In this document: positions 11,199 to 22,775 of the stretch, piece by piece
Layout of the letters: every line of letters starts with the position of its first letter
Numbering within the stretch: the first letter of the stretch is position 1
Origin: Symbiodinium natans
Lineage: Eukaryota > Sar > Dinophyceae > Suessiales > Symbiodiniaceae
Direction: 5' to 3'
Length of the DNA: 64,000 nt
Assembly: GCA_905221605.1 (NCBI GenBank)
Contig: CAJNDS010002495.1
Coordinates: 144,214 to 208,213 of the forward strand
Notes under the pieces: generated by a model
What the model saw: the letters and a program-made list of their open reading frames with translations, nothing else
Told to the model about the DNA's origin: nothing
Database searches by the model: none
Program-made: the position numbers and the translations under genes

Positions 11199-11601
11199 CT
11201 GGCATGGAGAAAAGCGCAACACAGCGCGTGTAGAGGCTGTAGAGGGTCCAGTTACTAGTTACCCTTAAGCTCTAGTACCCTTAGAATCTCTTGGATGGCC
11301 AAGTTGCAAGACGACCAGTATTCCCATTATGCAATCCACACGAGTCGTTTCCTTGGCATAACGTTTTTCATTTCTCTTGCTTGTATTGCGGCCCATTGCA
11401 GGATTGTTGCATGTCAGTGCTTAGAAGGGCCGAGCATCGAATCCATCCATCAGCCCCATAAGCTGCAGACGAAGAGGAGTGCCACTCGCATCCTCCGAAT
11501 CTGTCCTGCAACGAGCTCATCAGGGCAGATGCCCTGCCGTTCACAGAAGTTGAACTAAGCACAGTGTCTCGCGGTTGCAGCTCAACGGGGTTACTCCTAA
11601 C

Positions 11602-12246
11602 TCATGTTGGTTCCACCTCTAAGCTGCGGGCTTGGATTGTTTCCTCTCCGCTGCCAAGCGCTTCGAGAACGAGGAAGTAGCTCCGGTCCTGACGGCACTG
11701 ATCGAGCGAAACATGCATGATCGTAGCATCTTGCCTGCTTGTAAGGGCCCCTAGACGACCAGCCAAGATGCACTGGACTTGGAATATCTTCAATGGGACA
11801 CAGGCTCGAACACGAAGACGTGTTGCTCGCCTGGTGCGATCCGCACCAGACATAGAATTCCCCCTCAACGGGCGATCAAACGCACCCCTGCCTGCCGTGG
11901 GTCTTGTAGAGCAGCATCATTGATCACATCATTGATCGACACTCTCTTTTTTTGCGCCTGGTTTCAGACGAGCCGGAGCCCAACTAAGCCGAACTCTCTT
12001 TCACTTGCCACGAACCAACACTTGTTGTGACTGAAGCCGCTGGTTTCAGCTTATATTCATTTTCAACCAGGATGTGTTCGGCGGCTTTGGCAGCAGTGTG
12101 GCACACGCAGCTATTGCACCGAAACGAACATGTGGCCATGTCACATCACCAAAGGAAGGCATCTCTCCATCAACGTCGGCGATTGGCTGGAGTTGAGCTT
12201 GCACTGCGAAACTCTGAAGTCGATCCGCTTCGACCTTGGTTTGCAA
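11602..12246 (-). CDS. Candidate exons upstream of channel copy 1
   Basis: Two minus-strand segments look coding: 11745-11602 (ATIMHVSLDQCRQDRSYFLV, then ALGSGEETIQARSLEVEP and a stop) and about 12246-12100 (AVQAQLQPIADVDGEMPSF). They sit 0.4-1 kb upstream of the channel's S1 exon on the same strand. They may be N-terminal channel exons or the 3' end of a neighbouring gene; the in-frame stop at 11602 can be intronic. No domain is recognised. Copy 3 also has beta-strand-rich exon candidates in the equivalent place. Confidence 0.35.
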
Positions 12247-12399
12247 ATGTTCACATGTTCACTTGCTATCACCCACCACACATGGTAAGCTTTCTTATGA
12301 TTCTGATTCTCGAAGTTGCTGCGCTCTAAGGGTCGTTTCATGGGCCTTTAATCCGCCGACCCCCTTTGTCGGCGTCAAGAAGCTGGACTCGTACCTTTC

Positions 12400-14104
12400 C
12401 CGCTGGACCCGCTAGTGCCCCTCCCCATGGACCCGCGCGGCCTCCCCCCCCTACCTACCCCCCTCCCCATAGCGCCCCCCCCCTCCCCCCCCCAAAAGCA
12501 ACCGAACTTGTTGTTTTGGCGGGCGGGTGGAACCACGCGTTTTGTATTGGCTGCACCCTACCCCTGCCTAGCCCCCCCCCACAGGAGAAGGACCAAAAGC
12601 AAGTGGGTGGAACCACGCGTTTTGTGTTGGCTGCACCCTACTAACCGCTACCTACCCCACCCCCCCCCCTCTCCCCCCTACCTACCTCACCCCGTACCCC
12701 CCCCCCCTCCCCCCCCCCCCCCCCACCCCCCTGCCGAGCCCCCCCCCCAGGAGAAGGACCAAAAGCAACCGAATTTGTTGTTTTGGAAGGTGGAACCACG
12801 CGTTTTGTGTTGGCTGCACCCTACAAAAGCAATTTGTTGTTTTGGAAGGCGGCCAAGTGGGTGGAACCACGCGTTTTGTGTTGGCTGCACCCTATTACCC
12901 CCCCCCCCCCCCCCCCCCCCCCCCCCTGCCCCCCCTGCCCAGCCCCCCCCCCCACCAGCCCCCCCCCCACACCCACACCCTGCCCGAGTGGCGGTGGAAC
13001 CACGCGGCTGCACCCGGACCAAAAACCGAATTTGTTGTTTTGGAGGCTGGGCCCCCTGCCTAGCCCCCCAACAGGAGAAGACCAAAAGCAACCGAATTTG
13101 TTGTTTTGGAAGGCGGCCAAGTGGGTGGAACCACGCGTTTTGTACCCTCACCCCGTACCGCCACCTGACCCCCCCCCCTCCCCCCCCCCCTACCGACCCT
13201 GCCCCCCACAGGAAAGAAGGCCCAAAAGCCAACTAAATTGTTGTTTTGGAAGGAAGGCGGCCGGATGGGGTGGATTGGCTGTACCCCCCCCCCCCCCCCC
13301 CCGAACCCCTGCCCGATCCCCCCTCCCACAGGAGAAGGACCAAAAGCACCGAATTTTGTTTGTTTTTTTGTTTTGGAACGGCGGCCAAGTTGGTGGTTTT
13401 GTGTTGGCTATACCCCCCCCCCCTCCCCCCCCTCACCCCCCCTCGACCCCGTGCCCCCGCCGCCCTACCCCCCTGCCGACCCCCCCCACAAAAAGCCGCT
13501 TTTGTGCCCTCACCCCGTACCCCGCCCCCCTCCCCCCGCCCCCCTAACCCCCCTGCACTAGCCCCCCCCCAACGAGAAGGACCAAAGCAACCGAATTTGT
13601 TGTATATTTGGAAGGCGGCTACGGGTGGTTTCCACACGCTTTTTGTGTTGCTTCCCCCCCCCCGCCCCTCCTCCACTCGTTGCCCCCCCCCTCCGTTTCC
13701 CCCCACCCCTTCCCCCCCCCTAAGCCCCTTCCCCACCCCCCCCCCCCTACCCCCCCCTCCCCCCCCCCCCCACCCCCCGAACCCCCTGCCCAGCCCCCGC
13801 CCACAGGAGAAGGACCAAAAGCAACCGAATTTGTTGTTTTGGAAGGCGGCCAAGTGGGTGGAACCACGCGTTTTGTGTTGGCTTCACCCCCCCACCCTCA
13901 CGCCGTGGCCCACCCCCCCCTAACCCCCCCCCTACCCCCCTGCCTAGCCCCCCCTCCCTCCCCCCTACCCTCACCCCGTACGACCAAAAGCAACCGAATT
14001 TGTTGTTTTGGAAGGCGGCCAAGTGGGTGGAACCACGCGTTTTGTGTTGGCTGCACCCTACTACCCCCCCCCCCCCTCCCCCCTACCCCGTAACCCCCCC
14101 CCCC

Positions 14105-14138
<34 letters not shown>

Positions 14139-14257
14139 TACCCCCCTGCCTAGCCCCCCCCCAGAGGAGAAGGACCAAAAGCAACCGAATTTGTTGTTTG
14201 TTTGGAACCACGCGTTTTGTGTTGGCTGCACCCTACTGCCCCCTACCCTCACCCCGT

Positions 14258-14319
<62 letters not shown>

Positions 14320-14360
14320 TACCCGCCACCAAAAGCAACCGAATTTGTTGTTAAGCGGGT
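12400..14360. repeat. C-rich minisatellite array, about 12 diverged units
   Basis: A unit built from three parts recurs about twelve times: ACCAAAAGCAACCGAATTTG then TTGTTTTGGAAGGCGGCCAA, then GTGGGTGGAACCACGCGTTT then TGTGTTGGCTGCACCCTA, then a variable run of C with occasional TACC or CTGCC, ending ACAGGAGAAGG. Unit starts lie near 12495, 12600, 12765, 12825, 13015, 13080, 13215, 13340, 13570, 13812, 13982, 14170 and 14330. Pure C runs reach tens of bases (14110-14138, 14262-14318). The minus strand is therefore extremely G-rich with G-quadruplex potential. Long proline- and glycine-rich open frames in every frame are artefacts. It lies between the 5' side of channel copy 1 and the next exon candidates. 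Confidence 0.95.
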
Positions 14361-14552
14361 GGGTCCGGAAGAGGGCCCGGTGCCCGGACGTCCTTATCTT
14401 GGGGGTCGGCGGCAGCGGCGTCAGCCTTTAAATATAGTCCCCGACCTCCATTAAAGGGTTCTGACCTTAGTTTGCACAGGGTACATAAGGGGTATATAAG
14501 GGTACCCTTTCCACTGTGGCGGTACTATGCTGCTGTGCTGCTGTGCTGCTAT

Positions 14553-14705
14553 GCTCAACATGCGCGCTCATCATGCGCCCAACATGCGCTCAGCATGCGC
14601 GCAACATGCGCTCAGCATGCACTCAACACGCTCTCAGCATGCGTTCAACATGCGCTCAGCATGTGCTCAACATGGGCTCAACATGTGCTCAACATGTGCT
14701 CGGCA
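14553..14705. repeat. 11-bp minisatellite (AACATGCGCTC)
   Basis: About fourteen head-to-tail copies of an 11-bp unit, alternating AACATGCGCTC and AGCATGCGCTC with a few substitutions (TGTGCTC, CACTC). It follows a CTGCTGTG run at 14524-14550. Because 11 is not a multiple of three, all frames stay open for long stretches, which gives spurious proteins. Confidence 0.95.
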
Positions 14706-14929
14706 CTCGTGGGCCCGGCTACGAAAAAGCATGGGGAAGGAGGAAATGCCAGAAATTGGGAATGCCTCCCGGCCTTTAGCCCGTCGACCAGGCAAGGCAT
14801 GTCTTGGACATCTCCTGGCCTCACAAATGAAAGCCATGAAAGGAGACTTGACACGGCCACTCGCACTCACGCAAATCATGTATCTGTTCTGGTCCAGGCA
14901 CAACAAAGCAACGAGCTTCTCTTGGTATT

Positions 14930-15062
14930 GGCTAATAGCCTTGCGCAAATCGCTCTCGAACGCAAACCCAAGTTGGGTCCTTGGTTTCGATTGTGACATC
15001 GACAGGAGAACGATGCACAGCAGGATTTCTGCCGAGAATCAGGTCGCATCTCAAAGACGCAA
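14930..15062 (-). CDS. Candidate exon, unknown protein
   Basis: The minus-strand frame of about 43 codons contains RCDLILGRNPAVHRSPVDVT and ETKDPTWVCVRERFAQG, which looks like a compact folded segment. There are no recognised motifs. From here to 16070 I see only short uncertain frames, for example around 15616-15873 on the minus strand. Confidence 0.3.
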
Positions 15063-16077
15063 GCAGCTGCTCCAATCCTGCACGTTTGCAAGGCCAACAT
15101 ACAAAGATGTACGGAGAGGCAATATTCTCATGATTCACAGCATCGCCGTCCAGCCTTTGGGGTCCAGGGCTCGGTCTGCGGAACCTGCTGGGAGGTAGAC
15201 ATTCTATTGGCCCCCTGGTTTCTAAGGTCGTCCTTTGTCGTGCCTTGTGGCTTTGGCTCCATCTGCTCATCTAGAGGCTAGCTCTTGAGATCACAGCTGC
15301 GGCCGCCAACACAAACACTAGCCTTTCGGTGTAAGGTATGCACCTGACCAGCACTGGCGAGGTAGGGTAAGTGCCGCAGTTGACATGAACATGCCGCTGA
15401 ACATGCTGCAAGTGCTGCCGCTCTATCGAAGCTGCGCCACCTTGTGACCGCTACAAATTTGTTGTGGCTCTTCAGGCACAACTAACGGCTCAGCCGTGAG
15501 CTGATCTCGAGTTTGTCACTCCAAGTCGCATTCAAAAACACTTGCACCCAGGAGCCGGTTTGCCATGGTCCGGGTTGGCAGTACTCCCCTCTGGAGTCTG
15601 GAGGCCGCTGGCTTCTCAATCCTTCCGTCTCCCCGGTCTCCCCACCGCCGTGGAAGCTTGCATGAGCCTTTGTGGCGGCAGATGATGGCTATCAAGACAA
15701 CGACTCACCAACAACCCATTTACCAACCCATTTACCATGCGAGCGACATGATCCCATCGGCAAGTCTGGTCTTTGTCGGCTTTCGTCCGCGAGAGCGACA
15801 ACGCCGGGAGTGCACGATGATCTTTGCATCCTCCAAAGATTCCAGCACCTGCCTCAGCTGAATTCAACTGCACATCAAGGAATTAGCGGAAGGAATGTGC
15901 TCGGCTCCAACCTCAACATTGGCCAGGTGCGTAACTGAGGCTTGCATGGATCGGAGTTCAGCCTGCATGACGATCCTGAGGCTCCGATTTTGACAAACCG
16001 TGCTATGCCATGTCGCACAATGTCACATGCAGCCCTGTGCTAAACTCTGCAAGGTCTGTTTGATTCCCTTCGGCACA

Positions 16078-16215
16078 AAGACACACGCGTGCACACGTGC
16101 ACAATGTGGGCACGCACCCGTGCCGACCCACGTGCCCACGTGCGCCCACGCAAGCGCCCGCGTACGTTCGCGTGCACGTACGCACCGATGCACGCGTCCG
16201 CCCACCCCGCACACA
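16078..16215. repeat. Alternating purine-pyrimidine tract (CACGTGC-rich)
   Basis: The tract is dominated by ACGTGC, CACGTG and GCACGC steps, giving nearly continuous alternation of purine and pyrimidine with high CG content. Such DNA can adopt the left-handed Z form under supercoiling. No coding evidence. A second, shorter CACACCCAC/GCACGCCCGCC run is at 16850-16895. Confidence 0.7.
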
Positions 16216-16390
16216 TTTCATGTGAAGTTGGTTTGTTGTCATCCGCGCGAAAGCTCTTGTCGAGAAGAGACAGAGCATGAAGAAGCGTACAGGCAGTGGA
16301 AGAAGTGCACAGTGAAGAGGTAGGAGAGAACGAATGAGAGTCGCTGCATGAGTTTGTCCAGGATTTCAGATTTCTGCTATCCGTGGGATG

Positions 16391-16560
16391 CTATAGGAAC
16401 ATCTACGCTGCAATCAGCCTGTGAGGTGTGGTACTGCTGCACGTCAGACAAGTTGACGATGTGCGCGCCTTCCGCGGCTGCAGCTTGTTGGTCAACAAGT
16501 CGGTGAAAAGCATCCAAAGTGAAAATCTGATGGCAGTCATACCGTGACCCCTGTTGGAAC
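16391..16560 (-). CDS. Candidate exon downstream of channel copy 2
   Basis: The minus-strand frame carries HQIFTLDAFHRLVDQQAAAA and GAHIVNLSDVQQYH, helical and soluble in character. It lies about 430 bp beyond the last assigned exon of channel copy 2 on the same strand, so it may be the channel's C-terminal exon. Short repeated CCGTCATG...CCCATGAG units at 16585-16690 separate the two. No family recognised. Confidence 0.3.
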
Positions 16561-16983
16561 CAACACAATCTTCCTGAATGTTCTCCAACCGTCATGGACC
16601 CCATGAGGACGATGCAACCGTCATGAACCCCATGTGCGTTTTTCAAGTCTCATGAGCCCCATGAGCGTTGTCCAACCGTCATGCTCCCCCTGAAGGCTTT
16701 AAAAAAGTCATGCACCTCATGAACGTTCCGTTGTCCAGCCGCCATGGCTTGTGATTGCTTTGTCGTTCCACCGCCAACCGCCAACCACGCTTGGCAGACG
16801 GTCCCCATGCATGCATGGAGATGTAAAAGAAGGTACATCTCGAGTGAGCTGCCCACACACACCCACCCACGGACGCACGCCCGCCCGCCCACGAACGCGC
16901 GCGCTCCGTTCATGCTTCAGGCAAGCACTTTGCACTAGCACCTGCACTTGCGCTTGGTGCAAGGGCACAAGGTGCAGCCACGA

Positions 16984-19900
16984 TGCTGGTCCATGGCGCG
17001 AGCCGGCCCTTTGCAACGCAGGATGCCTTCGATGAAGTCCTCGTCGTTCCACAACAGCAAAGTCAACTGGATGTGTCTTGCTCATCTGCTGTCTAGCCCT
17101 AAGCCATCTAAGCCCTCAACCCCTCCACAACCTGAAAGAAAATGAGCCCCTGAACTTCCACACATCAGCTTCCAGCCAGCGTAGCCCCCTCGCCTCATAG
17201 GTGACCTGCCCATCGCCTCAGAACCAACTCAGCACACAGGAACAGGCCATAAGACGAAAAAGCGCCGCGCCTGCACGAAAAAGAGAGGGGGTAAACACAA
17301 CACACAGAAAGAAAAAGCAAAGGGGTCAGCATAACAACAACACTGACGTTTTTGGAAACAGCCACCCAGTTGTGTGTAGCGAGTTGTGCTGAATGCTGTC
17401 TGGGATCTGCTTTGCAGCAGCCGGAAAAGGGCTTTGCTTTCCGGCACGGCAACCTCGAGACTCTCAAGATAAGCTTGGACTTTCGGGTCCTCCAGAAGGT
17501 CAGTCCTTAATTTTGTAGACAGTCAACAGAGCCAACAGCACTCGGCAAGGGCAGACACACTATGCCCCGCTCGATTACGCCAAGCATCATTTCGTCCTCT
17601 GAAAGCAGCCCATCTCCACTCTCATCCATAGCTCTAAAAACACCTTGCTACATGAACACGTGCCAGAGCATAACCGACATGGCATGCTTTGATGCAAAGC
17701 AAGGTTTTGCCCACGCATGCAGTTTCAGATGCTAAGATGGCCTTCCAGCTTCTGTACGAATTTTGCCTTCTTCGTCAGCCTATCTTGGATCATCATCTCC
17801 GCGTCGTTATTCGCGGCTTCCAAAGTCTGACTCAAGAACACTGCCGAAATTACCCGAATGACCTGAGAGACCAAGTTGCACGGGATAGAAGCGGTGTTGC
17901 TCGGTGCTTCCCTTCTAAGGATGCTGCGGCAAAGACAATGAAAGTAATGTATGTGATGTAGAACAGGACGTAGATATGGCTCACGTTCTCAAGCACCTCA
18001 GCCACAAGCGCCATTGTGATGAAACAGCTAGCTGCCAGTGGTGCAGCGTTAGGGTTTTCACTCAAGTCCATCTGCAACAATCGGGTGTGCCTCAAGTCTG
18101 GCTGGAAGGGGGAGAAGGTGGACAAGCATGGAGCTATGCCCATGATGTTCTTGTTTGCTTCTCTCACTTTGCTTGGGCTTTGGGAAGCCATGGCAGGCAC
18201 TGAGACGAAAGCCACATATTTGCAATGGCTACTGGTGTCACTCTCTCAAGAGCATTCCGCTGCCCTAAAGCCCCACATGCAGAACCTATGCCGAAGATTG
18301 CAGAAGGCTCGCCGGTTAAAAATGCATGGCACTGGTCGTGCATAGTTCGGCCACGACCCTGCAAACGTGATCTCGTACCTCAGACGACTAGAGAAGTTGC
18401 CCACGTGGTACCCTCACAACGACAAAAAGCAACGACAAGTGCATGTTGTTCGCTTATTCACTCGGTGGTCAAAGCTTAGCATCAAGATTTCTGCGTGGAT
18501 GGAACCGCTTATGATGCGACCAGGGCATGCTGCATTACTCCAGCGCATGCTGAAAAGCCCTGTGCTCAACAAGTCCATGTGGCAATGTGTACATAGCACG
18601 GTATGAAGTCCCATAGTGGAGCCAGATCCACATACGATCGCTCAGTGGCTTGCTCTCATCCAGAATAAAGTCCTGGAGCCTCAGTCGGTAGAAATCTTTG
18701 CTCACGCATCTCTGCGGCGGAAGTGAAGCACAGCTCTGGCCCCTGTTCATTTCAGCTTCGACGGACAAAGTCTACGTCTACGCACGCAACGCGTTGTGAT
18801 GCTGTTAGTGCCTGCTCTGCCTTTCGATTGCTGTCGACTAACTTGTGAGCCTTGTTTCCCACATCCTTGTGTCGACAACACACACAAGGAGCCAAGACCA
18901 GGAAATGTTTGTCACAGCTACCGCCATTTACACATCCTCACACCAGGCGAAAGCGATTCTATCTTCGTTCGTGCTCCGGGGAATGAGCGTCTTTCGGTCC
19001 AATACGCCCCACCCACCCTCCCACCTTTGCACGACATACACCACCGCTGTGCGACACCCACGGCGACACGTCGCAACATCCCGAAAGCACAAACACTACT
19101 GCCATTTTGGAGACATCGCGATACCCCAACACCGCTCCCTTCCCGAAAGGCCGTCGCGTCCTAGTGCACTCACAGTGGAAATGGTTGAGGGACGTGGGGC
19201 CTTGGACGACTATATCCTGCTCAAGACCCATGAAAGGCAACCCCCAAAAGCCGCAACGGCTTGTTCCCCCACAAGAACCGTCTGTTCCTACACCCTGGTC
19301 CGAAGCTGCCTGCAGACTGCTTCCACAGCCTGCTGGCAAAGTCTGGCCAAGCAGGCTAGTCCTCGCAGTCCATAGCAGAATGGAGCACTATTTGGGCATT
19401 GGCGGTGAGGTCCCGGCCTTTGCCTAAAGACTGCCGGGTGAGAATGGAGGATGTGTGGATGCCCTGTTCTCGCATCTAGTTCGAGGACCCACTGCCGTCT
19501 TGCTGGCGCGCTTCGGCGTTTGTGCGGGCATTGGTGGGCTCATGGAACCTTTGCTGGAGGGCTGCCGATGTCGCTTGGGGAGGCTGCCTTGAGATGGCGC
19601 AGGGGACGGCACCCTTAGACAGCAGAGCCGTGCGCCGTTGAATGATTTCAATGCATCCATCCTACGCTGCGTGAACGTACACGGGGCCAGGCTTAGCTAG
19701 ACCTCACCTGGTGGGGGGGGGGGGGGGGACTTGGCGTTGCTTCTGAAAAAAAAGTGCGGCCTCGACAACACAAGGAAGCATACATGCAGAATAGACAGAC
19801 TCAAGCCCCTGCACCTGCAAAGATGCACTGCCCGTAGCGTTCAATCTGGGCTCAATTCAAGGGACTGCAAAGAAACCGACATTCGAGGCCGAAAGGCTTC

Positions 19901-20860
19901 AGTATTTTCATCTACTTTCTGGACTGTGCTGCGCCGGCCGTGATGGCACATGACAGCGAGCGATTGGGAGCTTTCGATTCCCGCCAGAACACAACGAAAT
20001 GCCATGCGACTAGATCTAAGCAGGCCACAGGGTGCCCATCGAGAGGCCACCCATCGTGATGCACAGCCCCAGAAGCACCATTGACCATCCCAAGGCCGGT
20101 AAGAAGGAAGTGCACGCATGCATCAGCAATCGAAGACCTGCCACACAGACAACCTCCAAAGAAACTGAGACGCAACAAGTGATGACTTGATGACTACAAG
20201 ATTCTCAAGGCATAGTTTCACATCGAGTGACATCTGTTAGAGTTACCCACTTTCCAACTGCCATGCCTGGGAAGAGTCGAAAAGTTCTGGCAAGTCGCCC
20301 AACTCGGGCCTCAAGGCATTAATCACTAGCTGCGAGGCCTGCTTTGCCAACTTTTGGGGCTATGCAGGACAGCGAAGCTGAGCCATGCACAAGCTTAAAG
20401 ATCCGTACCAGTTGTATGAGTTGTCCATTCGATGCCGATAGCGGGCTCAGGATATAGACATCCACGCAGCCAACGATGACCAGGAGCATGTCGAACCAGT
20501 TTGCACACTGAGTAAAGAAGCCACTCCTGCCATGCTTGGCAAGGGCACACAACAGAGCACTGAGTTGTCGCCGAGCACTGGCTACCTCCAATTTTTGCTT
20601 TTGGAGGCCTGAGGTGCCAAAGCCTGAGGGCAAGCTCGGCCATGTACACCAGGTTGAAGCAATGGTTGAGGACCTTTTAGTGGGGCCCACAAGTGTGTGA
20701 CAGAAGCGACATGTGGCATTCCTTCGCACCATGATCACATAAGCTGCCAACCAGAAAGGTCGGGCCCACATCATCACATTGCATACCATCAGGGATACCA
20801 ACAGCAGTTCCGACCGCATGTCCTCGACATTCTAGTTCAAAAGCCATCTCCAAGGTATTC
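16984..20860 (-). CDS. Voltage-gated cation channel, single domain, EF-hand tail (copy 2)
   Basis: Second tandem paralogue. Exons: S1 end 20860-~20780 (TLEMAFELECRGHAVG), S2 20673-~20590 (FNLVYMAELALRLW), S3-S4 20508-~20380, S5 20137-20029 (LGWSMVLLGLCITMGGL), pore helix 18679-18584 (WLHYGTSYRAMYT), filter 18378-~18335 (EITFAGSWPNYARPV), S6 17996-17925 (YVLFYITYITFIVFA), post-S6 17862-17742 (TLEAANNDAEMM), EF-hand 1 17643-~17585 (DESGDGLLSEDE, canonical), linker 17505-~17400, EF-hand 2 split over 17216-17194 and 17039-~16984 (FIEGILRCKGPARAMDQ). S4 is poorer in charge than copy 1 (QLVRIFKLVHG). An extra intron divides EF-hand 2, and a 1.35-kb intron precedes the pore helix. The exon for the first half of S1 was not found nearby, so intactness is uncertain. 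Confidence 0.8.
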
Positions 20861-21866
20861 CTCGGGTTGGGCAGCGATGGTTGAATGCTGCTTAAGCATT
20901 CTGTGACATTTTCCATTGCTCAAGGCCACGTCTTCAGGTTGTCGGTTGTCAGTTGTTGTATACACAAGCTTTGCGGTTGCGGTCTCGCGTCGCAACGACC
21001 ACAAATCCAACAGCTACGTCTAGCTTCGCCAGGTCCTTCAGCACAACGCGACAAGTCCGGCTGCCAGCATCTGTGCAAGAACGTGAAGGATTCAACACCT
21101 GCATTCACAACACCTGCATTCACCGTATATGGCCTTGCCGGCAAAAGGCTGTGCTTCCTGTGACCCCCCGATACGCCGAGACGGCCAAATACACCGATAC
21201 ACCGATTCCCTCCACCCCCCTTCCCACCTCCCCTCTCCACCCCTTACACAGATACGCCGCCCTCTGCCTGATTACCTCTTTCCTCTCATTGCGCAGATAC
21301 CTCGATACGTCGATACGCGCCCCCCCCCTCTCCCCCCCGCCCCGCCCGCCCCGGCTCTCGCTCCCCCGGTGGTGTATCGGAGCAGTGTACCGGTCGCTCT
21401 CGCTCGCTCTCCCTCTGTGCCGCTGCATCCCAATGCAGTGTAACCGGTGTATGTCTGTTTTTACTGCCCCACTCTGCGGTCGCTGCGACCTCATGCCCCT
21501 GCATCGTGAACCTCACATGCTAGCAGCTGCCGCCTTCTAAATGATGCGGTTCATGGGAACCTTCCGTCCTGGGAGTTGGACTGGGGCAGCATCTCGGAGT
21601 ACGAGTAGCCCATTTGTGACGCCCTGAAAAAGAAGCATTGGCAACAGGCATACCCATGCTTACCGACACCATCTGGAAATTGCAACGCAGACGATTAACG
21701 CACCGGTGCCTTGGAGGACACGACACACCAGTCGGACAAATGCCACTATCAAGTATGGCACAGGCCGAAAGTCACAATCACGACACAATCGACGCGGCAC
21801 CGCCTGAAAAAACAGAACCTGGTTGAAACAAAACAGCGAAAGCCAAAGCCAGAAACAACCTCGCCG

Positions 21867-22645
21867 ACAGAAATGATCAAGTGGTACTTATCACCATGTT
21901 CGGGTGCACACACACACACATGCCCCTAAGGGGCCAACATGGGAGAGCACTGCCGTGCACGTGACTAATTGGACTGGTTCTTGGGATTTGGGGAAGCCTT
22001 AACCGCGTGCCTGCCTTGAAACACCAAGCTACAACGGAGCCCTGTCAGCACTGTTGCAATCCGACTGCATCACATCTACCTGCACTCCTACCGGAGTTCC
22101 TATGCACTGCACTTCACGTAGGGAAATCAGCCCCTGACCGTGGCCCTTGACCGCGCAGATGCTCGGTGATCACTATGAAGCCCACTGTGGGCACATGTCA
22201 TCCTACTGCAGATGATCCCGATGGATGAGGATTGGTGTCTGCAAAGCTTTGCCCCCCTCATCCGCTATCGCGGGCTCGGGCACATGCCCCTGAGATCTGG
22301 CCCCATGTCGGGAAAAACCAGAACTGGTACACACTTTGGCATGTCACGAACTGTTAATGCATGCACACAGCTGGACATGACTGAAGAGAGAAAGAGAAAG
22401 AAAGAAGAGTGAAATCGGAAGTGGCTGCATCACTTTCTTTGAGTCCCCAAGCTGTCACTGGGGTGACCCATGAGCAACTCTTGCAAGTACAGGAAGCTGC
22501 GTCCAGTTTCCCTTCCAATCTGTTCCCATAGCTTCGTTGGCATGGCTAGGGAAAAGACCGCCATGCCCCTTGCGGAAAATCGGAGAACAGAAATGATCAC
22601 GTGGTACTTATCACCATGTTCAGGTGCGCACACACACACACACAC
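21867..22645 (+). repeat. Pair of 44-bp direct repeats 720 bp apart, each leading into (CA)n
   Basis: Positions 21867-21910 and 22587-22630 share a 44-bp sequence beginning ACAGAAATGATCA and ending GGTGC, with three substitutions by my reading. Each is followed at once by a (CA)n run. The interval between has no supported gene; 21166-21320 holds loose GATAC repeats. Confidence 0.85.
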
Positions 22646-22775
22646 AAAAAAAAAAAGCAATAATAGTAATAATAATCAGGACATAAGAATATATTAATGA
22701 CCATACTAATAGTTATCAGAATAACACTGACAAATAAATAAAAAAGAAAAATATAATTCGAAAAAAAACGTCCCC
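22646..22775. other. AT-rich patch
   Basis: About 130 bp made mainly of A and T (poly-A, then AATAATAGTAATAAT and ATATTAATG), in contrast to the balanced base composition around it. It abuts the second (CA)n run of the direct-repeat pair. A poly-A-derived insertion tail on the plus strand is possible. No frame is supported. Confidence 0.6.

Noticed and set aside
12366-14454. Long proline-rich (plus) and glycine-rich (minus) open frames up to 273 codons
   Set aside because: They are translations of the C-rich array; all frames are open equally and the unit length is variable.
14472-15198. Plus-strand frames of 174-223 codons rich in QHALSMR
   Set aside because: The 11-bp minisatellite keeps all three frames open; no domain outside it.
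18796-19375. Overlapping plus-strand frames of 122-176 codons and a minus frame of 126
   Set aside because: Both strands equally open, no domain; lies inside the long intron of channel copy 2.
20885-21540. Plus-strand frame of 195 codons
   Set aside because: Serine/proline/arginine-rich translation of loose GATAC and CCCCCTC repeats; no domain.
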